From the NCBI GenBank assembly GCA_016742275.1, contig JACVCD010000002.1, positions 124,001 through 188,000 of the forward strand: 64,000 nt of DNA. The letters are read 5' to 3'. The notes beneath the pieces were generated by a model, which saw nothing but the letters and a program-made list of their open reading frames with translations, ran no database searches and was not told the origin of the DNA. The DNA is from Gemmatimonadaceae bacterium (GTDB lineage Bacteria > Gemmatimonadota > Gemmatimonadetes > Gemmatimonadales > Gemmatimonadaceae). Numbering within the stretch: position 1 is the stretch's first letter; each line of letters begins with the position of its first letter. Made by a program: the position numbers and the translations under genes. Of the stretch, positions 5,978 to 14,369 are shown piece by piece.

Positions 5978-7254
5978 GGGGGAGGCAGCTACGCACGCGG
6001 CGGGGGTTGGCCTTCGCGTACGGCGTCGTCGCCATGCTCGCGGCATGCAAGGCGGATGCTCCCACCGCGAACGTCCCAGTGGACCCGCCAGCGCCCATAA
6101 CGGACCGCGAAGGGATTCCTCTTTCGACACCGGCTGCCGAGGGCATCAGCGACTCCGCGCTGAAAGTCTTGATCGCCAAATCCAAGGCGGAACAGAGCGA
6201 CGCCGTGGTCATTTTGCGAAACGGCAAGGTGGTGTACGAGTACAACTATAGTGTCGACAACTCGCCGATCGTGGCGATGTCCGCCAGCAAGTCGTTCGTC
6301 GCCCTGGCGTTCGGCTACCTGCTCGCAGACCGCAAGCTCACCTCGCTCGATGAGCCGGTGGTGACGCAGATCCCGACCTTTGCGGACGCCGATCCGCGCA
6401 AGGCGAGCATCACGTATCGCCACCTGCTGTCACACACCTCAGGCCTCAATCCGACGCGTGACGCTGGCGACATCGAAGCGAATGCTATCAAGTCGCGCAC
6501 GGTCTTCGCGCCGGGGACTGGGTGGCAGTACAACAATGCGGGAGTCGATTTTCTCGCGGTGCTGGCGGGGCGTTTGGCGGGCAGGCCGATGGACAGTTAC
6601 CTGAATGAGAAGCTGTTTCTCCCCATGGGCATCACGACCGTCAATTGGAGGCGCGATAGTCGGGGCGTTCCACTGGGCGCGGGCGAGATGCTGATTCGCC
6701 CGCTCGATCTGGCGAAGGTCGGACAGGCGATTCTCGATGGCGGTCAGTGGCAGGGAAAGCAGGTGATCCCGCTGGATTGGATGGCCACGTCCACCGCGGC
6801 GTCGACGACCTTTGCACCGGACCATGGGTTCCTCTGGTGGCGTCTGGTCGACTACACGGCGTTCGGCGTCACGTCGGACCTGCTGACGCAGTGGCGATCC
6901 ATGGGCGCGCCCGATTCAACGATGGCGAAACTGCAACCACTCGTGGCGGAGTCGTACACGGCGCCGAACGCGATCTACGCCGCGATGGCGGCGCGGCTGA
7001 CGGCCGCCGAATATGCCGCGCATATGAACTGGCTGGCCGTCGGCGACCACATTCCCTACTATCGTGTCCTGCGAACAGGCCGATCGGTCGGCTTTGCCGC
7101 GCTAGGGTGGCTTGGACAGAATCTCACGATCATTCCGGAAAAGCAGCTCGTCGCGGTGCGCATGCGCCGAGCCATCGCGGCAGATTACACGTCGCCGACA
7201 GAGCTGAACGGCTATCCCGCATTCTCAGTGGACGTCTTCAGGCTCGTACCTTAG
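5974..7254 (+). CDS. Lipoprotein serine hydrolase, beta-lactamase class C family
   Basis: Start chosen at GTG 5974, which overlaps the previous stop (GTGA) and places a lipobox VAMLAAC about 23 residues in. The penicillin-binding-protein/class C fold is shown by SASK (S-x-x-K, catalytic Ser and Lys), HLLSHTSGLNP, and YNNAG (Y-x-N) about 95 residues after the SxxK. The mature protein, about 400 residues, would be anchored in a membrane facing the periplasm. Family members act as esterases, D-aminopeptidases or peptidoglycan hydrolases; the substrate is not predictable. Coupling to the plug protein suggests joint expression. Confidence 0.86.
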   Translation: MRGRQLRTRRGLAFAYGVVAMLAACKADAPTANVPVDPPAPITDREGIPLSTPAAEGISDSALKVLIAKSKAEQSDAVVILRNGKVVYEYNYSVDNSPIVAMSASKSFVALAFGYLLADRKLTSLDEPVVTQIPTFADADPRKASITYRHLLSHTSGLNPTRDAGDIEANAIKSRTVFAPGTGWQYNNAGVDFLAVLAGRLAGRPMDSYLNEKLFLPMGITTVNWRRDSRGVPLGAGEMLIRPLDLAKVGQAILDGGQWQGKQVIPLDWMATSTAASTTFAPDHGFLWWRLVDYTAFGVTSDLLTQWRSMGAPDSTMAKLQPLVAESYTAPNAIYAAMAARLTAAEYAAHMNWLAVGDHIPYYRVLRTGRSVGFAALGWLGQNLTIIPEKQLVAVRMRRAIAADYTSPTELNGYPAFSVDVFRLVP

Positions 7255-7300
7255 GCGTATAGCGCCACTGTACACCGCACTGCGAATGCACGTGGTACGC

Positions 7301-7990
7301 TCATCGCATCTTCCTCCATACGATGACGAATATGCCACAGCCATTCGTCCCGCCGTACTTGGAAGGAAGGGACGCACGCGTGTGGACCTCAACGGCCGCG
7401 ATCTCTTCGGGCAAAACGAGATTCGGATCGATTCGTACCATCGGCATGCCATCAAGACTTACGCACCGCGCGCCGCGAAATCTCGGGCCGGGAAACCGTC
7501 TGGTCAGTACATCGGCCAACGGAGTGCCAGGAACTTCCTGAAACGCCGTCGAGTCCATGAAACTCCCGAGTCCGATCTTCCTGCGTTCCTCATACTCCGC
7601 CATGCGCGCCGCCAACATCCCGCCGGTGGCTGCGACCTTCACCGTTTCGAGTTGCTGCGTGATCGGCGTGAGCATCAGTTCCGCTTCGGCGGTATCGGAT
7701 TGCGCAATATCGATCGCAAACAGCAATGAGTCGTAGCCGACGGCGCGCACGAGCGCGATGTGCTTTCCGGCTGGCAACTGCGTGAGACGGAGATTGCCAG
7801 CCGAATCGCTCCTCGCGGTGCGCTCGAGGCCGAGCAGCAGAATGCTCGCCTCCGCGATTGGTCGTTCGGTACGCGCGTCGATGATGCGCGCAGTGAACAG
7901 GGATGTCGCCGCGGGCGTCTGTGCGCAAAGAGGCGCGGCCACGCCAGCACACAGTGCCACCACAAAGAATGCATGTCGCATGCTGATCAT
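7301..7990 (-). CDS. Small secreted orphan-plug protein
   Basis: A 229-residue protein with signal peptide (cleavage after PLCAQ, about residue 24), one carboxypeptidase-regulatory-like domain (ARTERPIAEASILLLGL and AGKHIALVRAVGYDSL), a linker ITQQLETVKV and a compact plug-like end: GLGSFMDSTAF, LADVLTRRFPG, RGARCVSLDGMP, EIAAVEVHTRASLPSKY and a final CGIFVIVW. The layout repeats that of the 4460 protein at half size. It is monocistronic on the minus strand, 74 bases downstream of the amidohydrolase gene on the same strand. Function unknown. Confidence 0.82.
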   Translation of the reverse strand: MISMRHAFFVVALCAGVAAPLCAQTPAATSLFTARIIDARTERPIAEASILLLGLERTARSDSAGNLRLTQLPAGKHIALVRAVGYDSLLFAIDIAQSDTAEAELMLTPITQQLETVKVAATGGMLAARMAEYEERRKIGLGSFMDSTAFQEVPGTPLADVLTRRFPGPRFRGARCVSLDGMPMVRIDPNLVLPEEIAAVEVHTRASLPSKYGGTNGCGIFVIVWRKMR

Positions 7991-8064
7991 AGCTTCATTT
8001 GGCCCGGAAATAGCATCTGACAGGAGTGGCGGGAGTATAGCCCGCAGCCGCCTGCGTCGCCAAC

Positions 8065-9318
8065 CTACGGAGCAGTAGCGGCCGGCATCTCCACACCATC
8101 CTTCACACGAAGGCGGATATTACGGGTGGCGGCGAAGTCTGCGAGCGGATCGGCGCCGAGTGCGAGGAAGCTGGCTTCGTAGCCAGGCCGGAGCTTTCCA
8201 AGCTTCCGCGTGGGGAACAGCGTACTCGCGCAGGCCGCGCCCCAGACATCGAGCAGTGCGGCATTGCTGAACACACCAAGACCGCGCAGGTGGTCGATCT
8301 CAGCGGTGCTGGTCTGCCTCGTTTCATCGCTTCCCGCCGCAAGCACGACGCCGGACTGTCGCAGGAGCCGGAGGTTCTCGATCTGTGCAGCGCGCATCGC
8401 GAGATAGTTGGTCGTGTCCCGCTTGCGCGCCGGACGCTCGATGAGCACCGCGGTCGTGATTACACGCACGCCGCGTGTGGCGGCCAGGCGTGCGTCGGCC
8501 GCTGCGATGCGAGCCGGCGAGTCGTTCCCTGGTAGGTGAGCGATGACGTCCACGCCAGCTTCGACCGCGACGTGAAAATCGTGTGCGCTCTCCACGTGAG
8601 CGAAGACCCGCAGTCCCTGTCGGTGCGCGCGTTCAACGATCTTCGGCATGAGCTTAGGATCGAGTCCCTTCTGCCCGAAGTAGGTCGTGTCGCGCTGACG
8701 TCGCTGAAAGTCCTCGGACCACAACAGGAAGATCTTGATGCCGTCTGGCCGGAAGCCAACGATGTGCGGCCACTTCCGATTCAAGTCCGCGAGGGAGTCG
8801 ACGATGAAGTACGAGTGATCTGCCAGCGACTCACGCGTGAAGCCAGGGTACAGCCCTCGTTCAAGCAGCGACTCGCGAAGACGGATGGGGTGCCCGCCCG
8901 TGGCCGTCAGGCCGCCATTCAAGAAAATCGCGTCGACGCTGCGGGAGTTGTTGTAAGTCTGACGAATCGGATCAGTCAGCGCCGGCAGGTTGGAAAGCAC
9001 GCCGACATAGAAGATGCCCTCGCGAAGGTATCGATCGATCGCCTCCTGGTTCCCGTCGGCACTGCCCAGGTTGTGGTTGTGCGCTTCGCAGAACGGCGGC
9101 ACGAGGAAGGCGCCGGACAGGTCCACGGTGCGGCTCGCGGTCGCCGGATCGGCGTCCACGAAACGCCCGCCTTCGACGACGAGTGCGCGCGCGACGAAGG
9201 TCGAGTCGTCGAGGACTCGCGCGTTGATGAAGGCGATTCGCTCGGGAGTCGCGGCGCCCGTTCCAAGAGCCGCGTAAGCGACAGAGAGTGCAGCAAGCGC
9301 TATCGTAGCGATCCTCAA
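8065..9318 (-). CDS. Secreted amidohydrolase-family metal-dependent hydrolase
   Basis: A 417-residue protein with an N-terminal signal segment (ends about residue 23). The amidohydrolase pattern is visible: H-x-H in EAHNHNLG, a candidate bridging Lys in DGIKIFLLW, His in VFAHVES, His in VIAHLPGND, and the catalytic Asp in LAAGSDET. A C-terminal LGKLRPGYEASFLALGADPL is the composite beta-sandwich end of the imidazolonepropionase/prolidase-like subgroup. It probably hydrolyses a C-N or lactone bond in the periplasm; the substrate is unknown. A weak inverted repeat GCGGG/CCCGC sits just past its stop, near 8030-8045. Confidence 0.88.
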   Translation of the reverse strand: MRIATIALAALSVAYAALGTGAATPERIAFINARVLDDSTFVARALVVEGGRFVDADPATASRTVDLSGAFLVPPFCEAHNHNLGSADGNQEAIDRYLREGIFYVGVLSNLPALTDPIRQTYNNSRSVDAIFLNGGLTATGGHPIRLRESLLERGLYPGFTRESLADHSYFIVDSLADLNRKWPHIVGFRPDGIKIFLLWSEDFQRRQRDTTYFGQKGLDPKLMPKIVERAHRQGLRVFAHVESAHDFHVAVEAGVDVIAHLPGNDSPARIAAADARLAATRGVRVITTAVLIERPARKRDTTNYLAMRAAQIENLRLLRQSGVVLAAGSDETRQTSTAEIDHLRGLGVFSNAALLDVWGAACASTLFPTRKLGKLRPGYEASFLALGADPLADFAATRNIRLRVKDGVEMPAATAP

Positions 9319-9477
9319 CGTTAGCTCTATTGCATGGTGGGCCGACGACGCTCGCGGAGGTTGGCAGGGGAAGCGACGAGGCCGCCGCCGCGATCCATCG
9401 TAGGCATCACGGAAGATTTATGGGCACCTGATGGGACGAGCAGTCTGCCCGAAGCCATCAACGGGCTTTCCCGGGCC

Positions 9478-9622
9478 GCATAATGACGCGTGCTGCCTAC
9501 AACCGCCGACGTCCGAATTCTTTCGCATTCCCCAAAATTCGGCACATTTGCGCGGTCGGCGCACTACGGACTACGTGCTGTGCGCGTAATCTCATGGGAG
9601 CGCCGCAACAGAGCGTTGGGCG
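9478..9622 (+). other. Degenerate attC-like palindrome (weak)
   Basis: Within the gene-free stretch 9319-9667. The left end GCATAATGACGCGTGCTGCC closely resembles the left arm of attC-like site 1, and the right end GAGCGTTGGGC carries a textbook GTTRRRY box (GTTGGGC, 9615-9621). The arms pair poorly with each other and the site is longer (about 145 bases), so it may be a decayed site or chance. The rest of 9319-9667 holds nothing else recognisable apart from the GGAGGGG ribosome-binding site of the next gene. Confidence 0.3.
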
Positions 9623-9667
9623 TCAGATGGCGCGCAGGTCAGTGCACGCAAAGTTTAAGGAGGGGGA

Positions 9668-10063
9668 ATGAAGTTCGTCTGTTTTTGTTACTACGACCCC
9701 AAGGTGGCCAACGCACTTGGTTCCAGTGATGCGGAGGCACTCTCCGCTGCATGTGTGCCGCACTACGATGCGTGGCAGAAGACCGGAAGCCTGATCGCTA
9801 TGGGTGGCCTATCGGATCCGCAGCTTTGGAAGACTATCCGTCCCACAGATACCGCAGAGCACATTCATAGCGAACCGGTCGTTGCCAATGGGCCCTACCA
9901 GAGCACGGCACACCGCGTTGGAGCCTTCTTCTTGGTTGAGGCAAAAGATATCGAGGAGGCAGTTGCGATCGCATCCAAACACCCCAGCGCACATACCGGC
10001 AGGTTTCTGGGCGGTGGCATTGAGGTGAGCGTTTGCGAAGGGTTTGAGATGCAACTCCCATGA
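9668..10063 (+). CDS. YCII-related domain protein
   Basis: A 131-residue cytoplasmic protein of the YCII/DGPF family (ferredoxin-like dimeric alpha-beta barrel). It begins MKFVCFCYYD, contains LIAMGGLSDP and VANGPYQS (the DGPF-like turn), then AFFLVEAKDIEEAVAIASKHP, the family's conserved helix. An ideal AAGGAGGGGA ribosome-binding site precedes ATG 9668. Family members are often encoded with ECF sigma factors or stand alone; no partner is seen here. No catalytic role can be assigned. Confidence 0.85.
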   Translation: MKFVCFCYYDPKVANALGSSDAEALSAACVPHYDAWQKTGSLIAMGGLSDPQLWKTIRPTDTAEHIHSEPVVANGPYQSTAHRVGAFFLVEAKDIEEAVAIASKHPSAHTGRFLGGGIEVSVCEGFEMQLP

Positions 10064-10129
10064 GCCCAGTGCTACTCAATCAGTTACTGCAGCCGACTGA
10101 CTTCTTCCGATTCAACTCTCTGATTTCCA

Positions 10130-10534
10130 GTGGCGAATCTCCAACTCGTCTCACTCATCGTTCGTGACTATGACTCCGCCATTCGATTCTTCGTCGATGC
10201 GCTGCAATTTGAACTCGTCGAAGATGTTCCAGCGCTGACGAATGACGGACGGCCCAAGCGGTGGGTTGTTGTACGGCCGCTCGGCGCAGCAACCGGAATC
10301 CTGCTGGCTCGTGCCGACGGCGACGAACAGACGGCGATGATCGGAAGGCAGACAGCTGGGCGTGTTGGTTTCTTCCTTCGCGTTGACGACTTCGCAGCAA
10401 CATACGCCCGGATGCGTGCGGCTTCCGTCGAATTCCTCACTGAACCACGCATCGAACCGTACGGAATGGTTGCCGTCTTTCGCGATAGCGAAGGCAACCG
10501 CTGGGACCTGCTTGGACCGCTCGCTGACACCTAG
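10130..10534 (+). CDS. VOC-family (glyoxalase/bleomycin-resistance fold) protein
   Basis: A 134-residue protein with the two beta-alpha-beta-beta-beta modules of the vicinal oxygen chelate fold: LVSLIVRDYDSAIRFFVDAL at the start and GRVGFFLRVDDFAATYARM in the second half, ending in FRDSEGNRWDLLGPL, the usual metal-ligand strand. The start is GTG 10130. It follows the YCII gene by 66 bases on the same strand and may be co-transcribed. Substrate unknown; it could bind a drug or a lactoylglutathione-like ligand. Confidence 0.85.
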   Translation: MANLQLVSLIVRDYDSAIRFFVDALQFELVEDVPALTNDGRPKRWVVVRPLGAATGILLARADGDEQTAMIGRQTAGRVGFFLRVDDFAATYARMRAASVEFLTEPRIEPYGMVAVFRDSEGNRWDLLGPLADT

Positions 10535-10600
10535 TGAGCGTTGCTGATTTCTTGCCGCAGAACGCGGTGTTTGGCGGGTTGATGCCTTGGGAGAGTAGTA

Positions 10601-11041
10601 GTGAGCGCACGAATCGGACGATTGGTGGCGGTACTCCTCCTGTGGGCTTGCGAGCCCTCCGCGCGCGACGTCGAGCAACTGCTAAACGACGCCAAGCAGC
10701 GGGGATCTGGAACACGATTGTCGCTCGCTTCCACAGTACCGGGTGCGACACGGATTTTCATTTTCGGTCCCTACACCACGCTCACACAGGCTCGCAAATG
10801 CCTCGGGTTCTCCGCGCCAGACGTGCTTCGCGGGCTCGAGTCTCGCGATGACGTCAACGTTCTGGTCTTCCAGTTCGGCAACGGTCCGTTGCAAAGCGTC
10901 GCGGTTTCCCGGGCAGCCGGCGACTTTGTGCCAGATGCCGTCGGCCGAGCCTATACTTTGTCAGAGGCGGAATTCGTGGTGCGTCGATCCGGCGCATGGA
11001 GTGTACTGGCCCCGATACGAGACGTCGCGCCCTGCATCTAA
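10601..11041 (+). CDS. Small putative lipoprotein of unknown function
   Basis: A 146-residue protein from GTG 10601 with an N-terminal hydrophobic segment ending in LLLWAC, a plausible lipobox. The body (ATRIFIFGPYTTLTQARKCLGF, LVFQFGNGPLQSVAVSR) reads like a small alpha-beta domain, but no family is recognised. It lies 66 bases behind the VOC gene and 51 bases ahead of another small secreted protein. Confidence 0.62.
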   Translation: MSARIGRLVAVLLLWACEPSARDVEQLLNDAKQRGSGTRLSLASTVPGATRIFIFGPYTTLTQARKCLGFSAPDVLRGLESRDDVNVLVFQFGNGPLQSVAVSRAAGDFVPDAVGRAYTLSEAEFVVRRSGAWSVLAPIRDVAPCI

Positions 11042-11092
11042 GAATTGCCGAACGAAGCGCTGCTGCTTTCTGACTCGTCATTTGGAGGGACA

Positions 11093-11686
11093 ATGTTCCC
11101 CAGTCTTCGCATAGCCGTGCTCGCGCTTCTCTCTGCTCTCGCCATTGTACAATCTGTGCGGACAACGGCCAGCTGGACCAAACACGGAGAGTCTCGCGCA
11201 ACAGCGTCACTACTCCCAATCGATTCAACAATTCCGCTCAGCGTTGCCGCGGCTGAAGCGGAGGGAGAAGTGTACCCGCGTGGACCGACGCCGGATCCGA
11301 GGCGTACGGCTACTCTAGATCGGTATGCGGGGAGCGCTGCGCGGCGTTGCATTCGCGCAGGCACAGCGGGCAAACCCATCCGGAGCGGCGATTTCGCAAT
11401 CGGTCCGGGCATCACGATGATGCAGCCAGGAATTCCGATGAAGGTTTGGTGGACACCGCTGCATGACCCGTCGGGCAATGCCTTGCTACTACGTGCCGCG
11501 CGCATTTCTGCGGGCGCAGCGCCACCTGATACTCTCCGCCATACACTCGTCAACGTCGCGATGACGGTGGGGCCGTCTCCGAAAGCCTTCTACCCGGGCG
11601 TTTTCAAATTACCGCGTCCAGGCGAGTGGCTCGTTGTCGCCACATCGGGACCTGATTGGGGGTGTGTGCTGGTTACTGTGTACTAG
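11093..11686 (+). CDS. Secreted or membrane-anchored protein of unknown function
   Basis: ATG 11093 is preferred over the upstream in-frame start because a strong GGAGGGACA ribosome-binding site stands in front of it and an uncleaved or cleavable signal segment (RIAVLALLSALAIVQSV) follows. The mature part, about 175 residues, contains GITMMQPGIPMKVWWTPLHD and a C-terminal GEWLVVATSGPDWGCVLVTVY. It looks like a beta-rich domain. No family recognised. Confidence 0.62.
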   Translation: MFPSLRIAVLALLSALAIVQSVRTTASWTKHGESRATASLLPIDSTIPLSVAAAEAEGEVYPRGPTPDPRRTATLDRYAGSAARRCIRAGTAGKPIRSGDFAIGPGITMMQPGIPMKVWWTPLHDPSGNALLLRAARISAGAAPPDTLRHTLVNVAMTVGPSPKAFYPGVFKLPRPGEWLVVATSGPDWGCVLVTVY

Positions 11687-11726
11687 TGTGCGGGACGTCA
11701 GATCTCAACGGAGAGTGTGGTAGCTC

Positions 11727-12050
11727 ATGAAGCCAGCTTTGATTTTCGGCGTCGCTCTCGCCGGCTTTACCACAGCGTGCGGCTGCGATGCCGATTTGCA
11801 ATCACGGTTCGATCCGTCGACGAAGTTACTCGCGGTCGGTGAAAGCTTCACGCCGTCCGTGAAGATACTCGGCTGCGGCGGGACAGAGCCTTTGCGCGAT
11901 GTCGTCACGTGGGCGGCGACGGATTCGAGTGTTGTCCGTGTAGACGCAGCCACCGGACGCACGACAGCGCTCCGGACCGGGAGTACATTCGTGCGAGCGA
12001 CCGGCCAGACCTACTACAACGTTGGCGGTATCGCCGTTACCGTGCGGTGA
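11727..12050 (+). CDS. Small lipoprotein with BIG2-like domain
   Basis: A 107-residue protein with a lipoprotein-type signal (AGFTTAC), then a single bacterial Ig-like group 2 domain: LLAVGESFTPSVKI, VTWAATDSSVVRVDAATGRT and TALRTGSTFVRAT. BIG2 domains are carbohydrate- or protein-binding beta sandwiches on cell surfaces. The same layout recurs at 22852, so this is a small paralogous family in the window. Confidence 0.78.
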   Translation: MKPALIFGVALAGFTTACGCDADLQSRFDPSTKLLAVGESFTPSVKILGCGGTEPLRDVVTWAATDSSVVRVDAATGRTTALRTGSTFVRATGQTYYNVGGIAVTVR

Positions 12051-12110
12051 TTTCGAACAAATCGTTGAAGCTGACGAAGGCGCGCAACAACCCTCGCGTT
12101 CTTTACACAC

Positions 12111-12305
12111 ATGAAGCAAACCATCACGGCGTTTCGTTGGGACGACAAAGAGAGTCAGTGGGTGGCTGAACTCTCCTGTGGCCATACACAGCACGTTCGG
12201 CACGAACCGCCGTGGCAAACACGCCCATGGACCCAGACGGACGAAGGGCGGCGCTCCTTTCTCGGCACGCTGCTCGAATGTCCGCTGTGTGATCGATCGA
12301 ACTAG
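12111..12305 (+). CDS. DUF3565 domain protein
   Basis: A 64-residue protein matching the DUF3565 family: AFRWDDKESQWVAELSCGH, then QHVRHEPPW, RPWTQTDEGR and a C-terminal LLECPLCD. The conserved Cys-x-His, His residues and C-x-x-C suggest a zinc-binding site; this is inferred from the pattern. The family is uncharacterised. It starts 60 bases after the BIG2 lipoprotein gene on the same strand. Confidence 0.85.
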   Translation: MKQTITAFRWDDKESQWVAELSCGHTQHVRHEPPWQTRPWTQTDEGRRSFLGTLLECPLCDRSN

Positions 12306-12326
12306 TATCGCCCGCGCTGAATTGAG

Positions 12327-13385
12327 GTGACAGACTTGACCCATCTCCCTGAGATGCTCGCGGCAGCGGCGAAAGAACGCGGCGCCGCAAGCGTAGCGAT
12401 CATCGAGAAAGCCGGCGCTGAACCGCAGGCATATTGGGTGCCTGAGTCGGATCTGGAACCTGCGTTCCTTGCGTACAGCATCACCAAGACCTTCACCGCG
12501 GTGCTGATACTCAGGCTCTGCGAAGAGAGGCGGCTTGGCCTCGATGATCGTCTCGTGAGATGGTTCCCGCACATCACTCACGCGGACCAAATCTCACTGC
12601 GCCGACTGCTCAATCACACCGCCGGTATTCCTGACTACGGTGGCCTGCGTGCATATCACGAGGACGTGAAGGCTTCACCATCGACGCCGTGGTCGTTCGA
12701 TCGGTTTGCCGCCGAGACATTCGACAAGGGTCTTCTCTTTGACCTTGGCGAGGGGTGGGCCTACTCCAATCCCGGCTACATGCTGCTCAAGCGAATCGCG
12801 GAGGAAGCGGCTGGCGATTCCTATCGAGATCTCATCTCGGAATACATCGCAGGACCTCTGGGCTTGCGGAGAACGTTCGTCGCTGAATCGATCACCGATC
12901 TCGCCGCGCTTGCACCAGGTACATCTTCCGCACTCTCACCAGACGGTGCTTCGCGTGACGTGCGTTCGCACTACCATCCTGGTTGGGTTTCGCACGGTGT
13001 TGTTGCGTCCACTGCCTCCGAGTTGGTTCGCTTTCTCGATAGTCTCTTCCGAGGTGCGTTGCTCACGCGGCACTCAATCGCGCAGATGATGGAGTTGGTT
13101 ACGGTTCCGATGCCACCTCACGTGCCTTCGTCGGAACAGAACCGCCCTCCGCGCTACAGAAAGCCGAGTTATGGGCTTGGTCTCATGGGCGATCCGGCTT
13201 CACCGCGGGGCCTGATCGTGGGCCACAATGGCGGTGGTCCGTGTTACAGTGCCAGCGCATTCCATGCATTCGATCTCGGCGGCGCGTCGGTGTGCGCGAT
13301 GGGAGCGATCGAGGAAGGCTTTGATGCTGCGGCGTTGGTTTTCGACGTACTTGATCACTTGAACACCCACCTCACTCGATCGTGA
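12327..13385 (+). CDS. Serine hydrolase, beta-lactamase class C family, cytoplasmic type
   Basis: A 352-residue protein starting at GTG 12327 with GAGGT upstream. Catalytic motifs: SITK (S-x-x-K near residue 52), YSNPGY (Y-x-N near 150), and HNGGGPCYSA near 295, in place of the KTG/HxG box. HLINHTAG-type sequence (RLLNHTAGIPDYGG) follows the first motif as in the family. No signal peptide is visible, unlike the two lipoprotein relatives at 5974 and 44166. It overlaps the next gene by four bases (GTGA). Probable esterase or peptidase; substrate unknown. Confidence 0.86.
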   Translation: MTDLTHLPEMLAAAAKERGAASVAIIEKAGAEPQAYWVPESDLEPAFLAYSITKTFTAVLILRLCEERRLGLDDRLVRWFPHITHADQISLRRLLNHTAGIPDYGGLRAYHEDVKASPSTPWSFDRFAAETFDKGLLFDLGEGWAYSNPGYMLLKRIAEEAAGDSYRDLISEYIAGPLGLRRTFVAESITDLAALAPGTSSALSPDGASRDVRSHYHPGWVSHGVVASTASELVRFLDSLFRGALLTRHSIAQMMELVTVPMPPHVPSSEQNRPPRYRKPSYGLGLMGDPASPRGLIVGHNGGGPCYSASAFHAFDLGGASVCAMGAIEEGFDAAALVFDVLDHLNTHLTRS

Positions 13386-13843
13386 CAGATAACGCGCGCA
13401 CGCTGACTGAATTCATGAATGCTGTATGGAACCGCGGTGATGTCGAAGCCGTCGACCGATTTCTCGCGGACGAATACACGATTCATAGCGATCCTGGTGA
13501 CCCGTGGGACGGAGCCACTCTCTCTCGCGCGGCGTTCAAGGAACGACTCACCATCTCACGCGCTCCGTTTCCCGATCTGCGTTTTGATCTCATCGATGTC
13601 ATCGCCGACAACGATCGCGTTGCCATCTCGTGGACCATGCACGGCACGCAGACCGGTGCGCTCGGCCCCATGCCTGCGACGGGACGCCGCATCAACGTGC
13701 AGGGAATGACGGTTTACTACTTCCGCGATGGCCGCATTACGGGTCATCGTCAGGTCGTTGATCGCGTCTCGGTTGCTCAGCAACTTGGGCTCTCGGGAGC
13801 AGGTACCTCAACTGGAAATGGTTCACATGAGTCTCGTGTCTGA
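13382..13843 (+). CDS. SnoaL-like ester-cyclase family protein
   Basis: A 153-residue protein of the SnoaL/NTF2-like fold: NAVWNRGDVEAVDRFLADEY at the start, AFKERLTISRAPFPDLRF, then VAISWTMHGTQTG and MTVYYFRDGRITGHRQVVD. This is the pattern of polyketide-cyclase-like ligand-binding proteins. GTG start overlaps the upstream serine hydrolase stop, so the two are probably translated together and may act on the same small molecule (inference). Confidence 0.87.
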   Translation: MTDNARTLTEFMNAVWNRGDVEAVDRFLADEYTIHSDPGDPWDGATLSRAAFKERLTISRAPFPDLRFDLIDVIADNDRVAISWTMHGTQTGALGPMPATGRRINVQGMTVYYFRDGRITGHRQVVDRVSVAQQLGLSGAGTSTGNGSHESRV

Positions 13844-14369
13844 TCCCAGCCTTCGGTCGGCGTCGCCTCCTCGGCCCCGTGCTTTCGACGTACCAGAGGC
13901 CTCGCTTCCCGTCGCGCTGGAGTCTGCGCCGGCGATCGCAACGAAGCGCCGCCGCCATCGTTGGTGGATCAACGGAACCCTTGCTTTGGTCTCCTCGCTC
14001 GTCGCACTGCGACTCCTGGCATCTGCGCTTGCTTCCCCGCTGGAGATGATCGAAGCAAGCGCAGCTCCCGCGTGGCAGGTGGAAGTCACGACGAGCGGCA
14101 ACGAGCCGGGTATCGCGTAGGCATACGGCTCCGAGGTGGGCATTCAGCTGTTACGCATTCCTGCCGGCAACGGTGCGGCAGGCGAAGCGCGCATGGTACC
14201 AGCCCGACTTGCACAAGGCGAACTGCACTTGGTCACGCTGTCGCTCAATGCACTCCGAGTTCGTGCACCGGGAGCGCCCGGGTCTGGTGTGGTAGAGTTC
14301 AAGGCCATGGGACCGATCATCACCGCCTACCAGACCCCGCAAGCGAGTGGTGTACGAACCGGGTGGTGA
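13818..14369 (+). pseudogene. Membrane-anchored protein gene interrupted by in-frame amber codon
   Basis: Starting at ATG 13818 (or 13827), the frame encodes a basic/proline-rich N-terminus, RRRHRWWINGTLALVSSLVA (a transmembrane segment) and WQVEVTTSGNEPGIA. It then meets TAG at 14118-14120. The same frame continues open for 83 codons with convincing protein sequence (GSEVGIQLLRIPAGNG, ELHLVTLSLNALRV) to TGA at 14369. A single substitution (CAG, TAC or GAG to TAG) explains it. Either a recent pseudogene, two short products, or suppression. No family recognised. Confidence 0.6.

Noticed and set aside
4292-6130. Minus-strand open frame of 612 codons antiparallel to the 4460 gene
   Set aside because: It is an antisense shadow of a very G+C-rich gene; composition is His/Arg-rich with no domain, start signal or export motif, while the plus strand has clear domains.
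8027-8045. Short inverted repeat GCGGG/CCCGC after the amidohydrolase gene
   Set aside because: Only five pairs without T-run; too weak to call a terminator.
8103-9324. Plus-strand frames (8536-9324 and others) over the amidohydrolase
   Set aside because: No motif, and the minus frame holds all metal ligands of the family.
11042-11070. attC-left-arm-like sequence (GCCGAACGAAGCGCTGCTGC) between two genes
   Set aside because: No matching right arm follows before the next gene, so no hairpin can form.
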